From: Lentzea xinjiangensis
Lineage (GTDB): Bacteria > Actinomycetota > Actinomycetes > Mycobacteriales > Pseudonocardiaceae
Direction: 5' to 3'
Assembly: GCF_900110955.1 (NCBI RefSeq)
Contig: NZ_FOFR01000011.1
Location: 186,001 to 250,000, forward strand
Length of the DNA stretch: 64,000 nucleotides
The notes below the pieces were generated by a model that saw nothing but the letters and a program-made list of their open reading frames with translations, had not been told where the DNA came from and ran no database searches. This document shows positions 9,938 to 18,715 of the stretch, in pieces (position 1 is the first letter of the stretch; every line of letters starts with the position of its first letter). Both the position numbers and the translations under genes were made by a program.

Positions 9938-10746
9938 CCGCCACGCTCCCACCCGCGCGCGACCTGCCGCCCGGTCGCCAGGGCGAGATCCGGGCCGCGC
10001 TCCAGCGGTCCGCCACCCGGCGGCGGCGCTCGGCGCGGTTCGGCACGGTGGCGGTGGCCCTGGCCGCCGCGGCCACCGCCGTGGTGCTCGTGCTGCCGGA
10101 CGAGCCGACGAGCGGCTACTGGTCCGCGCGGCCCTCGGCGATCTCCGGGCTCCCGCCGGAGCGGGTGGAGGAGATCGAGGAGGGCTGCTGGAAGTCCTCG
10201 CGCGTTCCCGAGCGGCCGGTGCTGCACCGCTACCTGGAGGACGCCTCCGGGGAGCTCGCGCTGCTCTACACCCGCACCGACGCGCTGGCGTGCGATCTCG
10301 ACGAGTCCGGCGGCTACTACTCGGGCGTCCACAACCCCGGCAGGAAGGGCTTCGACACGCGGTGGCTCACCGGGCACTTCTCCGTCGACCACCAGACCCA
10401 GCGGAGCGGGGACCGCGCGACCAAGCCGGGCAACCAGACGGTCGCGGGCCGGGTGGACTCGCGGGTCGCGCGAATGACCTACACGGTCTTCGGCAGGACC
10501 GTCGACGCCGAGGTCGGCGACGGCACGTTCGTCGTGCGGATCCTGCATCCCGTGGATTGGGACTTCCCGAAGGAGATCGACCCCGACGAGTCGCTGAAGG
10601 CCTATGACGCCGAGGGCAACCTCATCGGGGACAGCCGCGACACGAGGGGGAAGTGCTACGTGGACTGGGAGGGCGAAATCGTCTCCGGAACCTGGGACCC
10701 GGGGCAGAAGCCCGGCGACTGCCTGCCGGCGCAGCCCTGGCGCTGA
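9934..10746 (+). CDS. Single-pass membrane protein, probable partner of the ECF sigma factor
   Basis: 270 residues. An Arg-rich cytoplasmic N-terminus of about 38 residues (RSATRRRRSARF) is followed by one membrane helix (GTVAVALAAAATAVVLVL) and a roughly 200-residue extracytoplasmic domain. No zinc anti-sigma HxxxCxxC motif is visible, so calling it an anti-sigma factor rests on the coupled gene order only. The outer domain is not recognised; it carries scattered cysteines, including one at its C-terminus. Start codon overlaps the sigma-factor stop by 4 bases. Confidence 0.7.
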   Translation: MTATLPPARDLPPGRQGEIRAALQRSATRRRRSARFGTVAVALAAAATAVVLVLPDEPTSGYWSARPSAISGLPPERVEEIEEGCWKSSRVPERPVLHRYLEDASGELALLYTRTDALACDLDESGGYYSGVHNPGRKGFDTRWLTGHFSVDHQTQRSGDRATKPGNQTVAGRVDSRVARMTYTVFGRTVDAEVGDGTFVVRILHPVDWDFPKEIDPDESLKAYDAEGNLIGDSRDTRGKCYVDWEGEIVSGTWDPGQKPGDCLPAQPWR

Positions 10747-10789
10747 CGGCGGCTGCCGACCCGCCCGGACAAGCGACATACTGGTCGGT

Positions 10790-11704
10790 ATGACGACTGT
10801 GGCGGACTTCGGCGGCACCGGCCGGTACGCGGACCTCGACGGGCCGGTGCACTGGGTCGACTTCGGCGGGCCGCAGGACGGGCCGCGGATCGTGCTCGTG
10901 CACGGGCTCGGCGGCTCGCACCTGAACTGGGCGCTGCTGGCGCCGTTGCTCGCGAAGAGGGCCCAGGTCTCGGCCGTCGACCTCGCCGGGCACGGCCTGA
11001 CCCACCCGGAGGGCCGCCAGACCACCGTCGCGGCCAACACCGCGCTGCTCGGCCGGTTCATCGACGAGGTCGTGGGCGAACCGGTGGTGCTGATCGGCAA
11101 CTCGATGGGCGGCATGATCTCGCTCCTGCACACCGCCGGACGCCCCGACCACGTCAGGGGTCTGGTCCTGGTCGACCCGGCGCTGCCGATGGTGCTCGGC
11201 ACGCGTCCGGACCCCACGATGCTGAGCACGTTCTTCCTGTACGCGGTGCCGGGGCTGGGGGAGCGGTTCCTGGCGAAGTCGCGGGCCGTCCCCGCGCGCA
11301 GGCAGGTCGACCGCGTGCTGGAACTGGTCTGCGCCGACCCCGCGGTCATCCCCGAGGAGCTCAAGCAGGCCTCGGAACACCTGATCGGCAGGCGCGCCGA
11401 GGTCGGCGGGCTCGACGCGGCGTTCCTCGCGGCGGCGCGCAGCACCGTCCTCACCACGTCCAAGCGCGGCGCCTGCTACGCGGCGATGGCGAAGGTGCGC
11501 GTGCCGGTGTTCCTGATGAGCGGCGACCGGGACCGGCTGGTCAACGTCGCCGCCGCCCGGTACGTGGCCCGCAGGCATCCGCACTGGCGTTACGACGAGT
11601 TCGCGGGCGTCGGGCACGTGCCCCAGATGGAGATCCCCGAGGTCGTGGCCGAGCGGGTGCTGGAGTGGATGGACGCCAACCGGTTGGGCCGCGCGGTCGG
11701 CTGA
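10790..11704 (+). CDS. Alpha/beta-fold hydrolase
   Basis: 304 residues. The oxyanion-hole motif VHGLGGSH (residues 37-44), nucleophile elbow GNSMGG with Ser105, an acid-bearing segment FLMSGDRDRLV, and the histidine in VGHVPQ form a classic catalytic triad. It is probably a small-molecule esterase or lipase of the cytoplasm. ATG 10790 follows the sigma-factor pair by 43 bases. It converges on the WS/DGAT gene 11 bases downstream, in a neighbourhood of lipid enzymes. Confidence 0.85.
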   Translation: MTTVADFGGTGRYADLDGPVHWVDFGGPQDGPRIVLVHGLGGSHLNWALLAPLLAKRAQVSAVDLAGHGLTHPEGRQTTVAANTALLGRFIDEVVGEPVVLIGNSMGGMISLLHTAGRPDHVRGLVLVDPALPMVLGTRPDPTMLSTFFLYAVPGLGERFLAKSRAVPARRQVDRVLELVCADPAVIPEELKQASEHLIGRRAEVGGLDAAFLAAARSTVLTTSKRGACYAAMAKVRVPVFLMSGDRDRLVNVAAARYVARRHPHWRYDEFAGVGHVPQMEIPEVVAERVLEWMDANRLGRAVG

Positions 11705-11715
11705 GGCGGCCGCGA

Positions 11716-13302
11716 TCAGCGCGGTTCCGGGCTGCTCGGCGTCGGTTTCGCGGCCCTCGGCTTGCGAGCGGGCTTGGCAGCGCCGGACTTGGCAGCGCCG
11801 GACTTGGCAGCGCCGGACTCGGCAGCGGCGGTGGCGGTAGCGCCAGTCTTGGCAGGGGCGGACCTGGCGGCGACGGGAGTGGCAGCAGCCCCAGTTCGCG
11901 TGTCCACCACTTCTGCCTCCGCCGCCTCGGCGGCCAGCGCCACCAGCTCGTCGAAGCCCGTGCGGATGCCGTCGGCGAGGAGTTGGACGTCCGGCACGCC
12001 GTCGAAGTCGGCGTTGATGCCGAACGTGATCCTGTCGAGGTAGGAGAAGATGCCGACGGTGATCCGGATCGTCGAGGCGATCGGCACGTACGGGAACATC
12101 TCCACGAGCGGGCGGCCGAGCATGTAGAGCGGGATGCGCGGGCCCGGCACGTTCGTGGTGACGGTTTGCAGGATCTGCTGCGGGAACCGCATCGCGGTCC
12201 GCGAGCCCAGCGCCATCAGCGTCGGCGCGGCGAAGTTGCCGAGATTGGTGATCACGTCGGCGCCGGCGGCCTGGCGCGAGCTCTTCAGGTCGTCCATCTG
12301 CGCGCGGATCGACGCCAGGCGCTGCACCGGGTCCGCTTCTCCGACGGGCAGGTTCACCAGCACGGCGCTGACGCGGTTGTTCAGTTCGTTGTGCTGGTTC
12401 GCTTTGCGCATCGACACCGGCACCATGGTCCGCACGACCATGCCGTCGGTCAGCTCGCCGCGCTTCTCCAGCAGGTCGCGGAACCCGCGGGTGACCGCCG
12501 CGAGGATCACGTCGTTGACCGTGCCGCCCGCGGCCCTGCGGATCTGCTTGATCTCAGCCAGGTTCGCGCGCGCCCACACCCACCGGCGGTGCGGGCCGAT
12601 GGGGCCGTTCAACGACGTCGCGGCGCGCGTGACGAGACGGCGTGCGGTACCGGGGAGACTGCTGAGGACGGACTTGCCGAAGTCGACGATCTCGTTGAGG
12701 GAACGCAGGTTCCGCGCGAGCGCGGGCAACGCGGCGAGGTGCTGCACGGGTGTAGCGACGGCGTCACGCACCCCGTCCACCACCAGGTCGATGGTCGACG
12801 GCGGGGGTGCCGGTTGCCACTCGCGGGGCTCCGGGAGCGTGCTCTCCCGGCGGAAGTCCAGCATGAGCTGCAACATGTCCGATCCGGACACGCCGTCGAT
12901 CATGCAGTGGTGGACCTTGGAGATGATCGCCCAGCGGCCGCCTTCGAGGCCCTCGACGAGCCAGGCCTCCCACAACGGCTTCGAGTCGTCGAGCTTCTGC
13001 GCGAAGATCCGGCCCGCGAGGTTGCGCAGCTGGTCCTCACCGCCCGGCGACGGCACGGCGGTGTGCCGCACGTGGTACAGGACGTTGAAGTGGTCGTCGT
13101 CGACCCAGACCGGGCGGCCGACGTGGAACGGCAGGGTCCGCACCTTCTGCCGGTAACGCGGAACCTGGTCCATGCGCGCCAGGAAGAGGCGGATCACGTC
13201 GCCGTAGGACGGGACCGGCCCGTCGAAGACCAGGACGGAGCCGACGTGCATCGGCACGTTCTCGTCCTCGATGAAGTAGAACCCCGCGTCCAGTGAGCTC
13301 AT
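11716..13302 (-). CDS. Wax ester synthase/diacylglycerol acyltransferase (WS/DGAT)
   Basis: 528 residues. The catalytic motif HHxxxDG appears as HHCMIDG at residues 131-137, and the start MSSLDAGFYFIEDE resembles the family N-terminus. It should transfer acyl groups from acyl-CoA to diacylglycerol or fatty alcohol, making storage triacylglycerol or wax esters at the membrane. After residue about 460 there is an unusual Ala/Lys/Pro/Thr-rich tail with tandem SGAAK repeats. ATG 13302 is used; no good ribosome-binding site precedes it. Divergent from an alpha/beta hydrolase, a frequent pairing for lipid storage genes. Confidence 0.9.
   Translation of the reverse strand: MSSLDAGFYFIEDENVPMHVGSVLVFDGPVPSYGDVIRLFLARMDQVPRYRQKVRTLPFHVGRPVWVDDDHFNVLYHVRHTAVPSPGGEDQLRNLAGRIFAQKLDDSKPLWEAWLVEGLEGGRWAIISKVHHCMIDGVSGSDMLQLMLDFRRESTLPEPREWQPAPPPSTIDLVVDGVRDAVATPVQHLAALPALARNLRSLNEIVDFGKSVLSSLPGTARRLVTRAATSLNGPIGPHRRWVWARANLAEIKQIRRAAGGTVNDVILAAVTRGFRDLLEKRGELTDGMVVRTMVPVSMRKANQHNELNNRVSAVLVNLPVGEADPVQRLASIRAQMDDLKSSRQAAGADVITNLGNFAAPTLMALGSRTAMRFPQQILQTVTTNVPGPRIPLYMLGRPLVEMFPYVPIASTIRITVGIFSYLDRITFGINADFDGVPDVQLLADGIRTGFDELVALAAEAAEAEVVDTRTGAAATPVAARSAPAKTGATATAAAESGAAKSGAAKSGAAKPARKPRAAKPTPSSPEPR
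11772..11831. repeat. 15-bp tandem repeat within the WS/DGAT tail
   Basis: Four consecutive 15-base units of the form (A/G)CTTGGCAGCGCCGG, the last degenerate, lie at 11772, 11787, 11802 and 11817. Read on the coding strand they encode repeated SGAAK pentapeptides. Because the unit is a multiple of three, copy-number change would lengthen or shorten the basic tail without breaking the frame. Confidence 0.85.
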
Positions 13303-13524
13303 CCGATCCACTCGAAAAATGCTAGAGGAACGGAAACTTGCGGATCGACGTCCATGCAGGTGAGAGGCACTGCACAGCTGTGAGGTCGCCAACGCGTTAC
13401 CTGCACGTGGCGAATCGAGACTCGAAAGTGCTGGCGAAAAGATCGTCCGCGAAACATCATGGACCCACTGGGCAAAGCCGCCCGGAGCGCCGACTCGGGG
13501 TTGTCGACGGGTGGGGAGGCACTG

Positions 13525-14340
13525 ATGTCCGCCGTACCTTCGGACGAAGTCTTCGGAACTGCTCCTTCGCCGCTGCACCTCGTCAGAGGATCCGCGCCCG
13601 GCCTCTTCTGGTACCTCACCGAGCCCACCCGGTGCGCCTTGGACGTCGGCGAGTTCGTCGCCACGCGTTCGATGTTGCGCGGTGCGCCGTCCGGTGACGG
13701 TCACCCGGTCCTGGTGTTCCCCGGCCTCGGCGCCGCGGACCCGTCCACGGTGATGCTGCGCCGGTTCCTGACCGGCCTGGGGTACCGGGTGCACCGCTGG
13801 TGCCTGGGCACCAACATCGGCCCGACTCGCCGTGCCGTCGACGGCATGCACGCGTTGGTGAAGAAGGTGTCCGACGACTTCGGCGGTCCTGTGTCCATCG
13901 TGGGCTGGTCGCTCGGCGGGATCTTCGCGCGCGAGATGGCGCGCGACCACCCGCGCCGGGTCCGCCAGGTGATCACCCTGGGATCGCCGTACAACATGAG
14001 CGATCCCGTGCAGTCACGGGCGATGCCCGCCTTCGCGTTGTTCTCGCGCCTGCACATCCCGCGCGAGGAGTTCCCTCCGCCGGAGTCGTCGCGGCCGCCG
14101 ATCCCGGTGCCCGCCACGTCGATCTACTCCAAGACGGACGGGATCGTCTCGTGGGAGTCGTGCGTCGAGGAACCGGGGCCGCGGCGGGAAAGCGTGCAGG
14201 TGTCGTCCTCGCACCTGGGGTACGGCTTCAACGCCACCGTGCTGTGGGTGGTGGCGGACCGGCTGGCGCAGCCGGAGGGCACGTGGGCGCCCTTCGCCGC
14301 ACCGCCGGGCATGGCGCGGCTGTACCCGCGGGCCGCCTGA
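13525..14340 (+). CDS. Alpha/beta hydrolase (esterase/lipase-like)
   Basis: 271 residues. VLVFPGLGA supplies the oxyanion region and GWSLGG, with Ser129, the nucleophile elbow; the conserved IVGWSLGGIFAREMAR stretch is typical of lipase-like actinobacterial hydrolases. A later histidine in SSHLGYGFN may complete the triad. ATG 13525 is preceded by GGGGAGG. It is divergent from the WS/DGAT gene, so hydrolysis or remodelling of stored or membrane lipid is plausible; the substrate is not known. Confidence 0.82.
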   Translation: MSAVPSDEVFGTAPSPLHLVRGSAPGLFWYLTEPTRCALDVGEFVATRSMLRGAPSGDGHPVLVFPGLGAADPSTVMLRRFLTGLGYRVHRWCLGTNIGPTRRAVDGMHALVKKVSDDFGGPVSIVGWSLGGIFAREMARDHPRRVRQVITLGSPYNMSDPVQSRAMPAFALFSRLHIPREEFPPPESSRPPIPVPATSIYSKTDGIVSWESCVEEPGPRRESVQVSSSHLGYGFNATVLWVVADRLAQPEGTWAPFAAPPGMARLYPRAA

Positions 14341-14343
14341 GGC

Positions 14344-15132
14344 TCAGCAGGGCCGCGCGTCCGAGTAGATCACCAGCGTCTGGTCGGGCTGCTCGGCGGG
14401 GTGCAGCGCCGCGTAGGCGTAGTCGACGGCCCCGAGCCGGGGGTGCCGCAGCCTCTTGCGGCCGGTCGGCCGCTGGGCCCTCACCTCGTAGTGGGGCCAC
14501 CAGGAGCGCACCTGCGGGCTGGCCTCGTGCAGCTCGTCGACCAGCCGGGTGAACCGCTCGTCGCCGGGGTGCCTGCTCGCGAGGGTGCGCAGCCGGGCGA
14601 GCAGGGCGCGCGCCTCCGGTTCCCAGTCGATCACGACGTGCCGCGCCCGCGGGTCGGTGAACGTCCAGCGCGCGAAGTTCGGCTCGTCCGCCGCGAGGAC
14701 GTCCTCGAAGAGCTCGCGCGCCGCCTCGTTGTGGCTGAGCACGTCGTAGGTCGCGCCGACGACGTACGCCGGGTGCGGGTGCACCAGCGCCGGCACGGCG
14801 GCCACCTCCGCGCTCACCGCCTCCGCTTCGCGCGGCCCCGCCGGTGCGCGCCCGGCGAGCCGGAACAGGTGGTCCTCCTCCGGCCGGTCGAGCGCGAGCG
14901 CGGACGCCAGCGCGCGGAGCACCTGGTCGGACGCCTGGACGTCCCGGCCCTGCTCCAGGTACGTGTACCAGGTGGCGCTGATCCCGGCGAGCACCGCGAG
15001 CTCCTCGCGCCGCAGCCCCGGCGTCCGCCGCCGGGACGTGCGCGGCAGACCCGCCTCGGCCGGGGTGAGCCGCTCCCGGCGGCTGCGCAGGAACAGGCCC
15101 AGCTCACGGCGCTGATCAGCCGGCTTTCCCAT
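14344..15132 (-). CDS. MmyB-type helix-turn-helix transcriptional regulator
   Basis: 262 residues. An N-terminal XRE-type HTH (residues about 10-75, containing LAVLAGISATWYTYLEQGRD) is joined to a C-terminal MmyB-like ligand-binding domain related to PAS, which binds fatty-acid-like ligands in characterised members. The gene is divergent from an SDR gene 68 bases away, the usual arrangement for this family, so it probably controls that SDR and itself. A near-perfect palindrome overlaps its own start codon. It converges with the preceding hydrolase with only 3 bases between stops. Confidence 0.9.
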   Translation of the reverse strand: MGKPADQRRELGLFLRSRRERLTPAEAGLPRTSRRRTPGLRREELAVLAGISATWYTYLEQGRDVQASDQVLRALASALALDRPEEDHLFRLAGRAPAGPREAEAVSAEVAAVPALVHPHPAYVVGATYDVLSHNEAARELFEDVLAADEPNFARWTFTDPRARHVVIDWEPEARALLARLRTLASRHPGDERFTRLVDELHEASPQVRSWWPHYEVRAQRPTGRKRLRHPRLGAVDYAYAALHPAEQPDQTLVIYSDARPC

Positions 15133-15155
15133 GCTGGCACCTCCGGTACCAGCAT
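15131..15155. promoter_or_regulatory. Probable operator of the MmyB-type regulator
   Basis: Two 11-base arms, ATGCTGGCACC and GGTACCAGCAT, form an inverted repeat with one mismatch around a 3-base centre. The site overlaps the regulator's start codon. A weaker second site, CTGGATACCAG, lies at 15165-15175 towards the SDR. The pair fits mutual control of the divergent genes; binding is inferred. Confidence 0.6.
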
Positions 15156-15200
15156 AAGCCCGCTCTGGATACCAGGCTGCGCTCGCCGCAGGCTGGGGTC

Positions 15201-15938
15201 ATGTCAGCAATCAACGGCAAGGTCGTGGCCATCACCGGCGCCAGCAGCGGGATCGGCGAGGCGACAGCACTGCTGCTCGCGGAACGCGGCGCGCGCGTCG
15301 TGCTCGGTGCCCGCCGCTCCGACCGCCTCGCGGACCTGGTGGCGCGCATCGAGAAGGCCGGTGGGACGGCCGTGCACACGCGCACCGACGTGACCCGGCG
15401 CGAGGACCTGCATTCGCTGGTGGCGCTCGCCCGTGAGCGGTTCGGCCAGTTGGACGTGCTGGTGAGCAACGCGGGCGCGGGCCCGATCTCGCCGCTCGAC
15501 GACCTGCGCGTCGACGAGTGGGACGAGATGGTGGACGTCAACATCAAGGGCGTGCTGCACGGCATCGCCGCCGCGCTGCCGGTGTTCCGGGAGCAGCAGG
15601 CGGGGCACTTCGTCACCACCGCCTCCACCGCGGCGTTCACCGTGGTGCCGTCCATGGCGGTCTACGCGGGCACCAAGGTCGCCGTCCGGGCGATCTGCGA
15701 GGGCCTGCGCCAGGAAGCGGGCCCCGCGCTGCGGGTCACCACCGTGTACCCCGGCTTCGTGCACACCGGCTTCGCCGAGGCGTCGACCAACGACGAGGTG
15801 CGGGCGCGCATCGCGGACATGCGGGACCGGATCGCGATTCCCCCGGACTCGATCGCCCGCGCCGTCGCGTTCGCGGTCGAGCAGCCGGCCGACGTGGACG
15901 TGAACGAGATCGCCGTCCGGCCGACTGCCCAGAGCTAG
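15201..15938 (+). CDS. Short-chain dehydrogenase/reductase (classical SDR)
   Basis: 245 residues. The cofactor motif TGASSGIG (residues 13-20), the structural NAG motif (LVSNAGAG), a serine upstream (TTASTAA) and YAGTK for YxxxK identify a classical NAD(P)-dependent SDR. An arginine at the end of the second strand (GARRSDR) favours NADP. It reduces or oxidises an unknown carbonyl or alcohol. It is controlled, by position, by the divergent MmyB-type regulator. Confidence 0.9.
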   Translation: MSAINGKVVAITGASSGIGEATALLLAERGARVVLGARRSDRLADLVARIEKAGGTAVHTRTDVTRREDLHSLVALARERFGQLDVLVSNAGAGPISPLDDLRVDEWDEMVDVNIKGVLHGIAAALPVFREQQAGHFVTTASTAAFTVVPSMAVYAGTKVAVRAICEGLRQEAGPALRVTTVYPGFVHTGFAEASTNDEVRARIADMRDRIAIPPDSIARAVAFAVEQPADVDVNEIAVRPTAQS

Positions 15939-15956
15939 CCGTTGCGGGTCAACGGC

Positions 15957-16223
15957 TCAGCGGAAGGCGTTGCGGTGAGGCTGAAGCTGCTCTTGTTCGC
16001 GAACGATGCGAAGGTCTCGGAGTTGTTGCGGCGCCCACATCCCGCCCGCGGCGAAGGTGTCGACCAAGCGGTGGCCTACGTTGCGGTCGTTGCCGCTCGA
16101 CGGGGCCTCACCGGGGGCGGCGGGGTGGCCGTCGGTCAGCAGCAGCGTGCCGTCGACGGTCTCCGCGCCGTCGCGGTACGGCGACCCGGCGGGCACGTAG
16201 GAGCAGAAGTCGTTGTGCGCCAC
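15957..16223 (-). CDS. Small hypothetical protein, possibly a gene remnant
   Basis: An 88-codon frame beginning MAHNDFCSYVPAGSPYRDG fills most of the 350-base gap between the SDR and the DUF2332 gene. Its amino-acid composition looks protein-like rather than Arg/Pro-rich as antisense frames here do. However, it starts at a GTG with no ribosome-binding site, and I recognise no family. It may be a degraded gene end or spurious. Confidence 0.3.
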   Translation of the reverse strand: MAHNDFCSYVPAGSPYRDGAETVDGTLLLTDGHPAAPGEAPSSGNDRNVGHRLVDTFAAGGMWAPQQLRDLRIVREQEQLQPHRNAFR

Positions 16224-16289
16224 CGTGATCGCGGATTCGAGAGGTAGTCGGCGTCCAGGGGGCGCTGATCGTTCTCACGACGCCGGAAC

Positions 16290-17258
16290 CTAGCTGTAGA
16301 TGGTGACCACCAGGCGGGGGCTCGAGCGAAAATCGGTCGACTCGTAGGCAACGCGCGCGAGTGGCATCGACCCCGCCGCCGCGGTCAGCGTGGTCTCGAT
16401 CTCGTTGCGCTCGTCCTCGGTCAGGTACGGCCAGAACGAGCTGTGCCAGACCACGGTGTACGCGCCGCGCTCCGCCGGCGGCACGAGGTTCTCGCGCAGC
16501 CACCGCCCGGCGGGGGAGCGGTCGACCTTCACGCCGACCTCGGCGGCCAGCTCGATGGCGTCGTCGAGGTCCCACCGCAGCGCGTCGTGCTCGGGCGGGA
16601 TGAACGAGTGCAGGATCATCGCGTGCTTCGGGTCGGCCGGGTCGCGCGGGTGCAGGTCGCACCCGGCCCGGTCGACGATCTCCAGCTTCGGCGGCTGCGG
16701 TCCCGTGGCGGCCAGGCGCACGGGGGAGTCCTGGTCGCCCCACTCCCAGCCGAGGCCGAACCAGCGGTAGCGGTCGAGGATCAGGTTGAGGCCCGCGCAG
16801 GCGCCCAGCTCGAGCAGCCGCACCCGCGGAGCGCCGATCATGGTCAGGCCGCGCAGCAGGAACCCGGCGGTCTTCGGCTGGTGCTGCTGCACCGTGCGGT
16901 CCAGCGCCGCCAGGATGTCGCCCGCGTTCTCGATGATCGCGCGCCGTGCCGCTAGCCAGGCGAGCAGCGCGGCCGAGTCCGGCTCGCCGGCCATCGCGGC
17001 GGCGTGCGCGCTGGTGAAGCGCTGGCTCAGCTCCGGGGCCTTGCCCGACAGCATCAGCAGCCGCACGCCCGCGAGCGCCTGGACGCCGAACAACGGGCTG
17101 TGCACGGCGCTGTGCGAGCAGAGCAGGTCGGCCACCGGCCCGCCGCGGTCCAGCTCGCTCGCGAGCTCGGAGAGGATCCGCGCGGAGACCGGGGCGCTCG
17201 TGCGCAACCGGACCGCGAAAGTGCGCAGGGTGGAGGCGCCGATACCGGCAGCGGTCAC
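16290..17258 (-). CDS. DUF2332 family protein
   Basis: 322 residues resembling the actinobacterial DUF2332 family. The segment RLLELGACAGLNLILDRY looks like a methyltransferase-type glycine loop, and later WHSSFWPYL is typical of the family, but no activity is established. It is probably cytoplasmic; no signal or membrane segment is visible. ATG at 17258. It is divergent from the enoyl-CoA hydratase gene with about 100 bases between the starts. Confidence 0.82.
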   Translation of the reverse strand: MTAAGIGASTLRTFAVRLRTSAPVSARILSELASELDRGGPVADLLCSHSAVHSPLFGVQALAGVRLLMLSGKAPELSQRFTSAHAAAMAGEPDSAALLAWLAARRAIIENAGDILAALDRTVQQHQPKTAGFLLRGLTMIGAPRVRLLELGACAGLNLILDRYRWFGLGWEWGDQDSPVRLAATGPQPPKLEIVDRAGCDLHPRDPADPKHAMILHSFIPPEHDALRWDLDDAIELAAEVGVKVDRSPAGRWLRENLVPPAERGAYTVVWHSSFWPYLTEDERNEIETTLTAAAGSMPLARVAYESTDFRSSPRLVVTIYS

Positions 17259-17360
17259 GTTCCCTCCCCTCTCCCACGGGCGACTTTACAAGGACGTGAC
17301 CGCGATCCCACCCGTGCGAGACCTCCGTGGCGCCGCGAGGCGGTGGGTATCGTGCGGCCT

Positions 17361-18119
17361 GTGAGCGAGTTCCTGGAGCTGTCCGCGACCGGTCCGGTCG
17401 CCACGTTGACGATCAACCGCCCGGCGAAGCGCAACGCGATGAGCTACGAGATGTGGTCGGCGCTGCCGGGGTTGATGGCTCGTGTTGCCGCTGATGAGGG
17501 CATTCGGGTGCTCGTGGTCCGCGGCGGCTCGCACTTCTGCGCCGGCGCCGACATCGCGGAGTTCTCCTCCCTGCGCCGGGGACCTGAGGGCGCCGCGCGC
17601 TACGGCGAGGCCGTGCACGACGGGGAACGCGCCATCGCCCGGCTGGACAAGCCCACCATCGCGGCGATCTCCGGGTTCTGCGTCGGCGGCGGGTGCGAGA
17701 TCGCCCTCGCCTGCGACATCCGGGTGGCCTCGCCCGACGCGCGGTTCGGGATCACGCCGGCGAAGCTCGGCATCGTCTACAACTTCACCTCCACCAAGGC
17801 GCTCGTCGACGCGGTGGGACCGGCGTGGGCGAAGCAGATCCTCTTCTCCGCGGACCTGGTCGACGCCGGGACCGCGTTGCGCATCGGGCTCGTGAACGAG
17901 GTCGCCGAGTCGCTCGACGCCCGCGTGAAGGAGCTGTCCGAGCAGATCGCCGGCCGCGCGCAGGTCTCCGTGCGGGGCGCGAAGAAGATCATCGCCTCGA
18001 TCGTCGACGGCGGGCACGAGGACGACTCCGTGCGGGCGCTGTACGCGGAGGCCGCCTCCAGCGCCGAGTACGCGGAAGGCGTGTCGGCGTTCCTGGAGAA
18101 GCGGCCTCCGCGGTTCTAG
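17361..18119 (+). CDS. Enoyl-CoA hydratase/isomerase family protein
   Basis: 252 residues of crotonase fold. HFCAGADIAEF and GFCVGGGCEIALACDIRVAS are the CoA- and oxyanion-binding signatures, and ITPAKLGIVYN follows in the active-site region. It probably hydrates or isomerises an acyl-CoA in fatty-acid or related degradation. GTG 17361 is chosen since the crotonase fold starts at once; upstream in-frame sequence is antisense to the DUF2332 gene. Its stop overlaps the stop of the convergent MBL gene by 4 bases. Confidence 0.88.
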   Translation: MSEFLELSATGPVATLTINRPAKRNAMSYEMWSALPGLMARVAADEGIRVLVVRGGSHFCAGADIAEFSSLRRGPEGAARYGEAVHDGERAIARLDKPTIAAISGFCVGGGCEIALACDIRVASPDARFGITPAKLGIVYNFTSTKALVDAVGPAWAKQILFSADLVDAGTALRIGLVNEVAESLDARVKELSEQIAGRAQVSVRGAKKIIASIVDGGHEDDSVRALYAEAASSAEYAEGVSAFLEKRPPRF

Positions 18120-18715
18120 AACACCTCGGCGGCGATCGTGGTGTCCGCGCCGTGGCCGGTGTGCACCACGGTGTCGCCGGGCAGCGTCAGCAGCTTCTCC
18201 CGGATGGACCTCTCGATCGTCGGCCGGTCCGAGAACGACCGCCCGGTCGCGCCCGGTCCTCCCTGGAACAGGGTGTCGCCGGTGAACACGGCACCCAGCG
18301 ACGGCACGTGGAAGCACACCGCGCCGGGGGAGTGGCCCGGCGTGTGGATCACCCGGACCTCCTCGCCGGCGACGGTGAGCACCTGGCCGTCTTCCAGCGC
18401 CAGGTGCGGGAGCACGCCGGTGTGGGTCAGCGACCACACGATGTGGTCGTCCTGGTGCAGGGCCATGGGCGCGTTGGTCGCGTGGGCCAGGTCAGGCGCG
18501 ACGCGGACGTGGTCGTCGTGCGCGTGGGTCAGCAGGATCGCCACGACGCGGCGGCCGTTCACGACCTCCAGGATCGCGTCGACGTCGTGCGGGGCGTCGA
18601 TCACGACGCACTCGGACGAGTCGCCGACGACCCACACGTTGTTGTCGACGTCGAAGGTCTCGCCGTCGAGCGAGAACGTGCCGGAGGTGACGGTGTGGTC
18701 GACTCGCAGGGTCAT
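18116..18715 (-). CDS. MBL-fold metallo-hydrolase linked to mycothiol dehydrogenase
   Basis: 199 residues with the metallo-beta-lactamase motif THAHDDH (His64, His66, Asp68, His69), IHTPGHSPGA, FTGDTLF and a final HTGHG histidine, i.e. a complete glyoxalase-II-like two-metal site. It starts at ATG 18715, overlapping the mscR stop by one base (TGATG). A similar MBL gene follows the homologous dehydrogenase in Mycobacterium (Rv2259-Rv2260), so it most likely hydrolyses the S-formylmycothiol product or a related thioester. That substrate is inferred from context. Confidence 0.88.
   Translation of the reverse strand: MTLRVDHTVTSGTFSLDGETFDVDNNVWVVGDSSECVVIDAPHDVDAILEVVNGRRVVAILLTHAHDDHVRVAPDLAHATNAPMALHQDDHIVWSLTHTGVLPHLALEDGQVLTVAGEEVRVIHTPGHSPGAVCFHVPSLGAVFTGDTLFQGGPGATGRSFSDRPTIERSIREKLLTLPGDTVVHTGHGADTTIAAEVF

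Noticed and set aside
11772-11831. CRISPR-like repeats
   Set aside because: Contiguous 15-base units without spacers inside a coding sequence.
17004-17360. Upstream extension of the enoyl-CoA hydratase frame
   Set aside because: Antisense to DUF2332; the crotonase domain starts at 17361.
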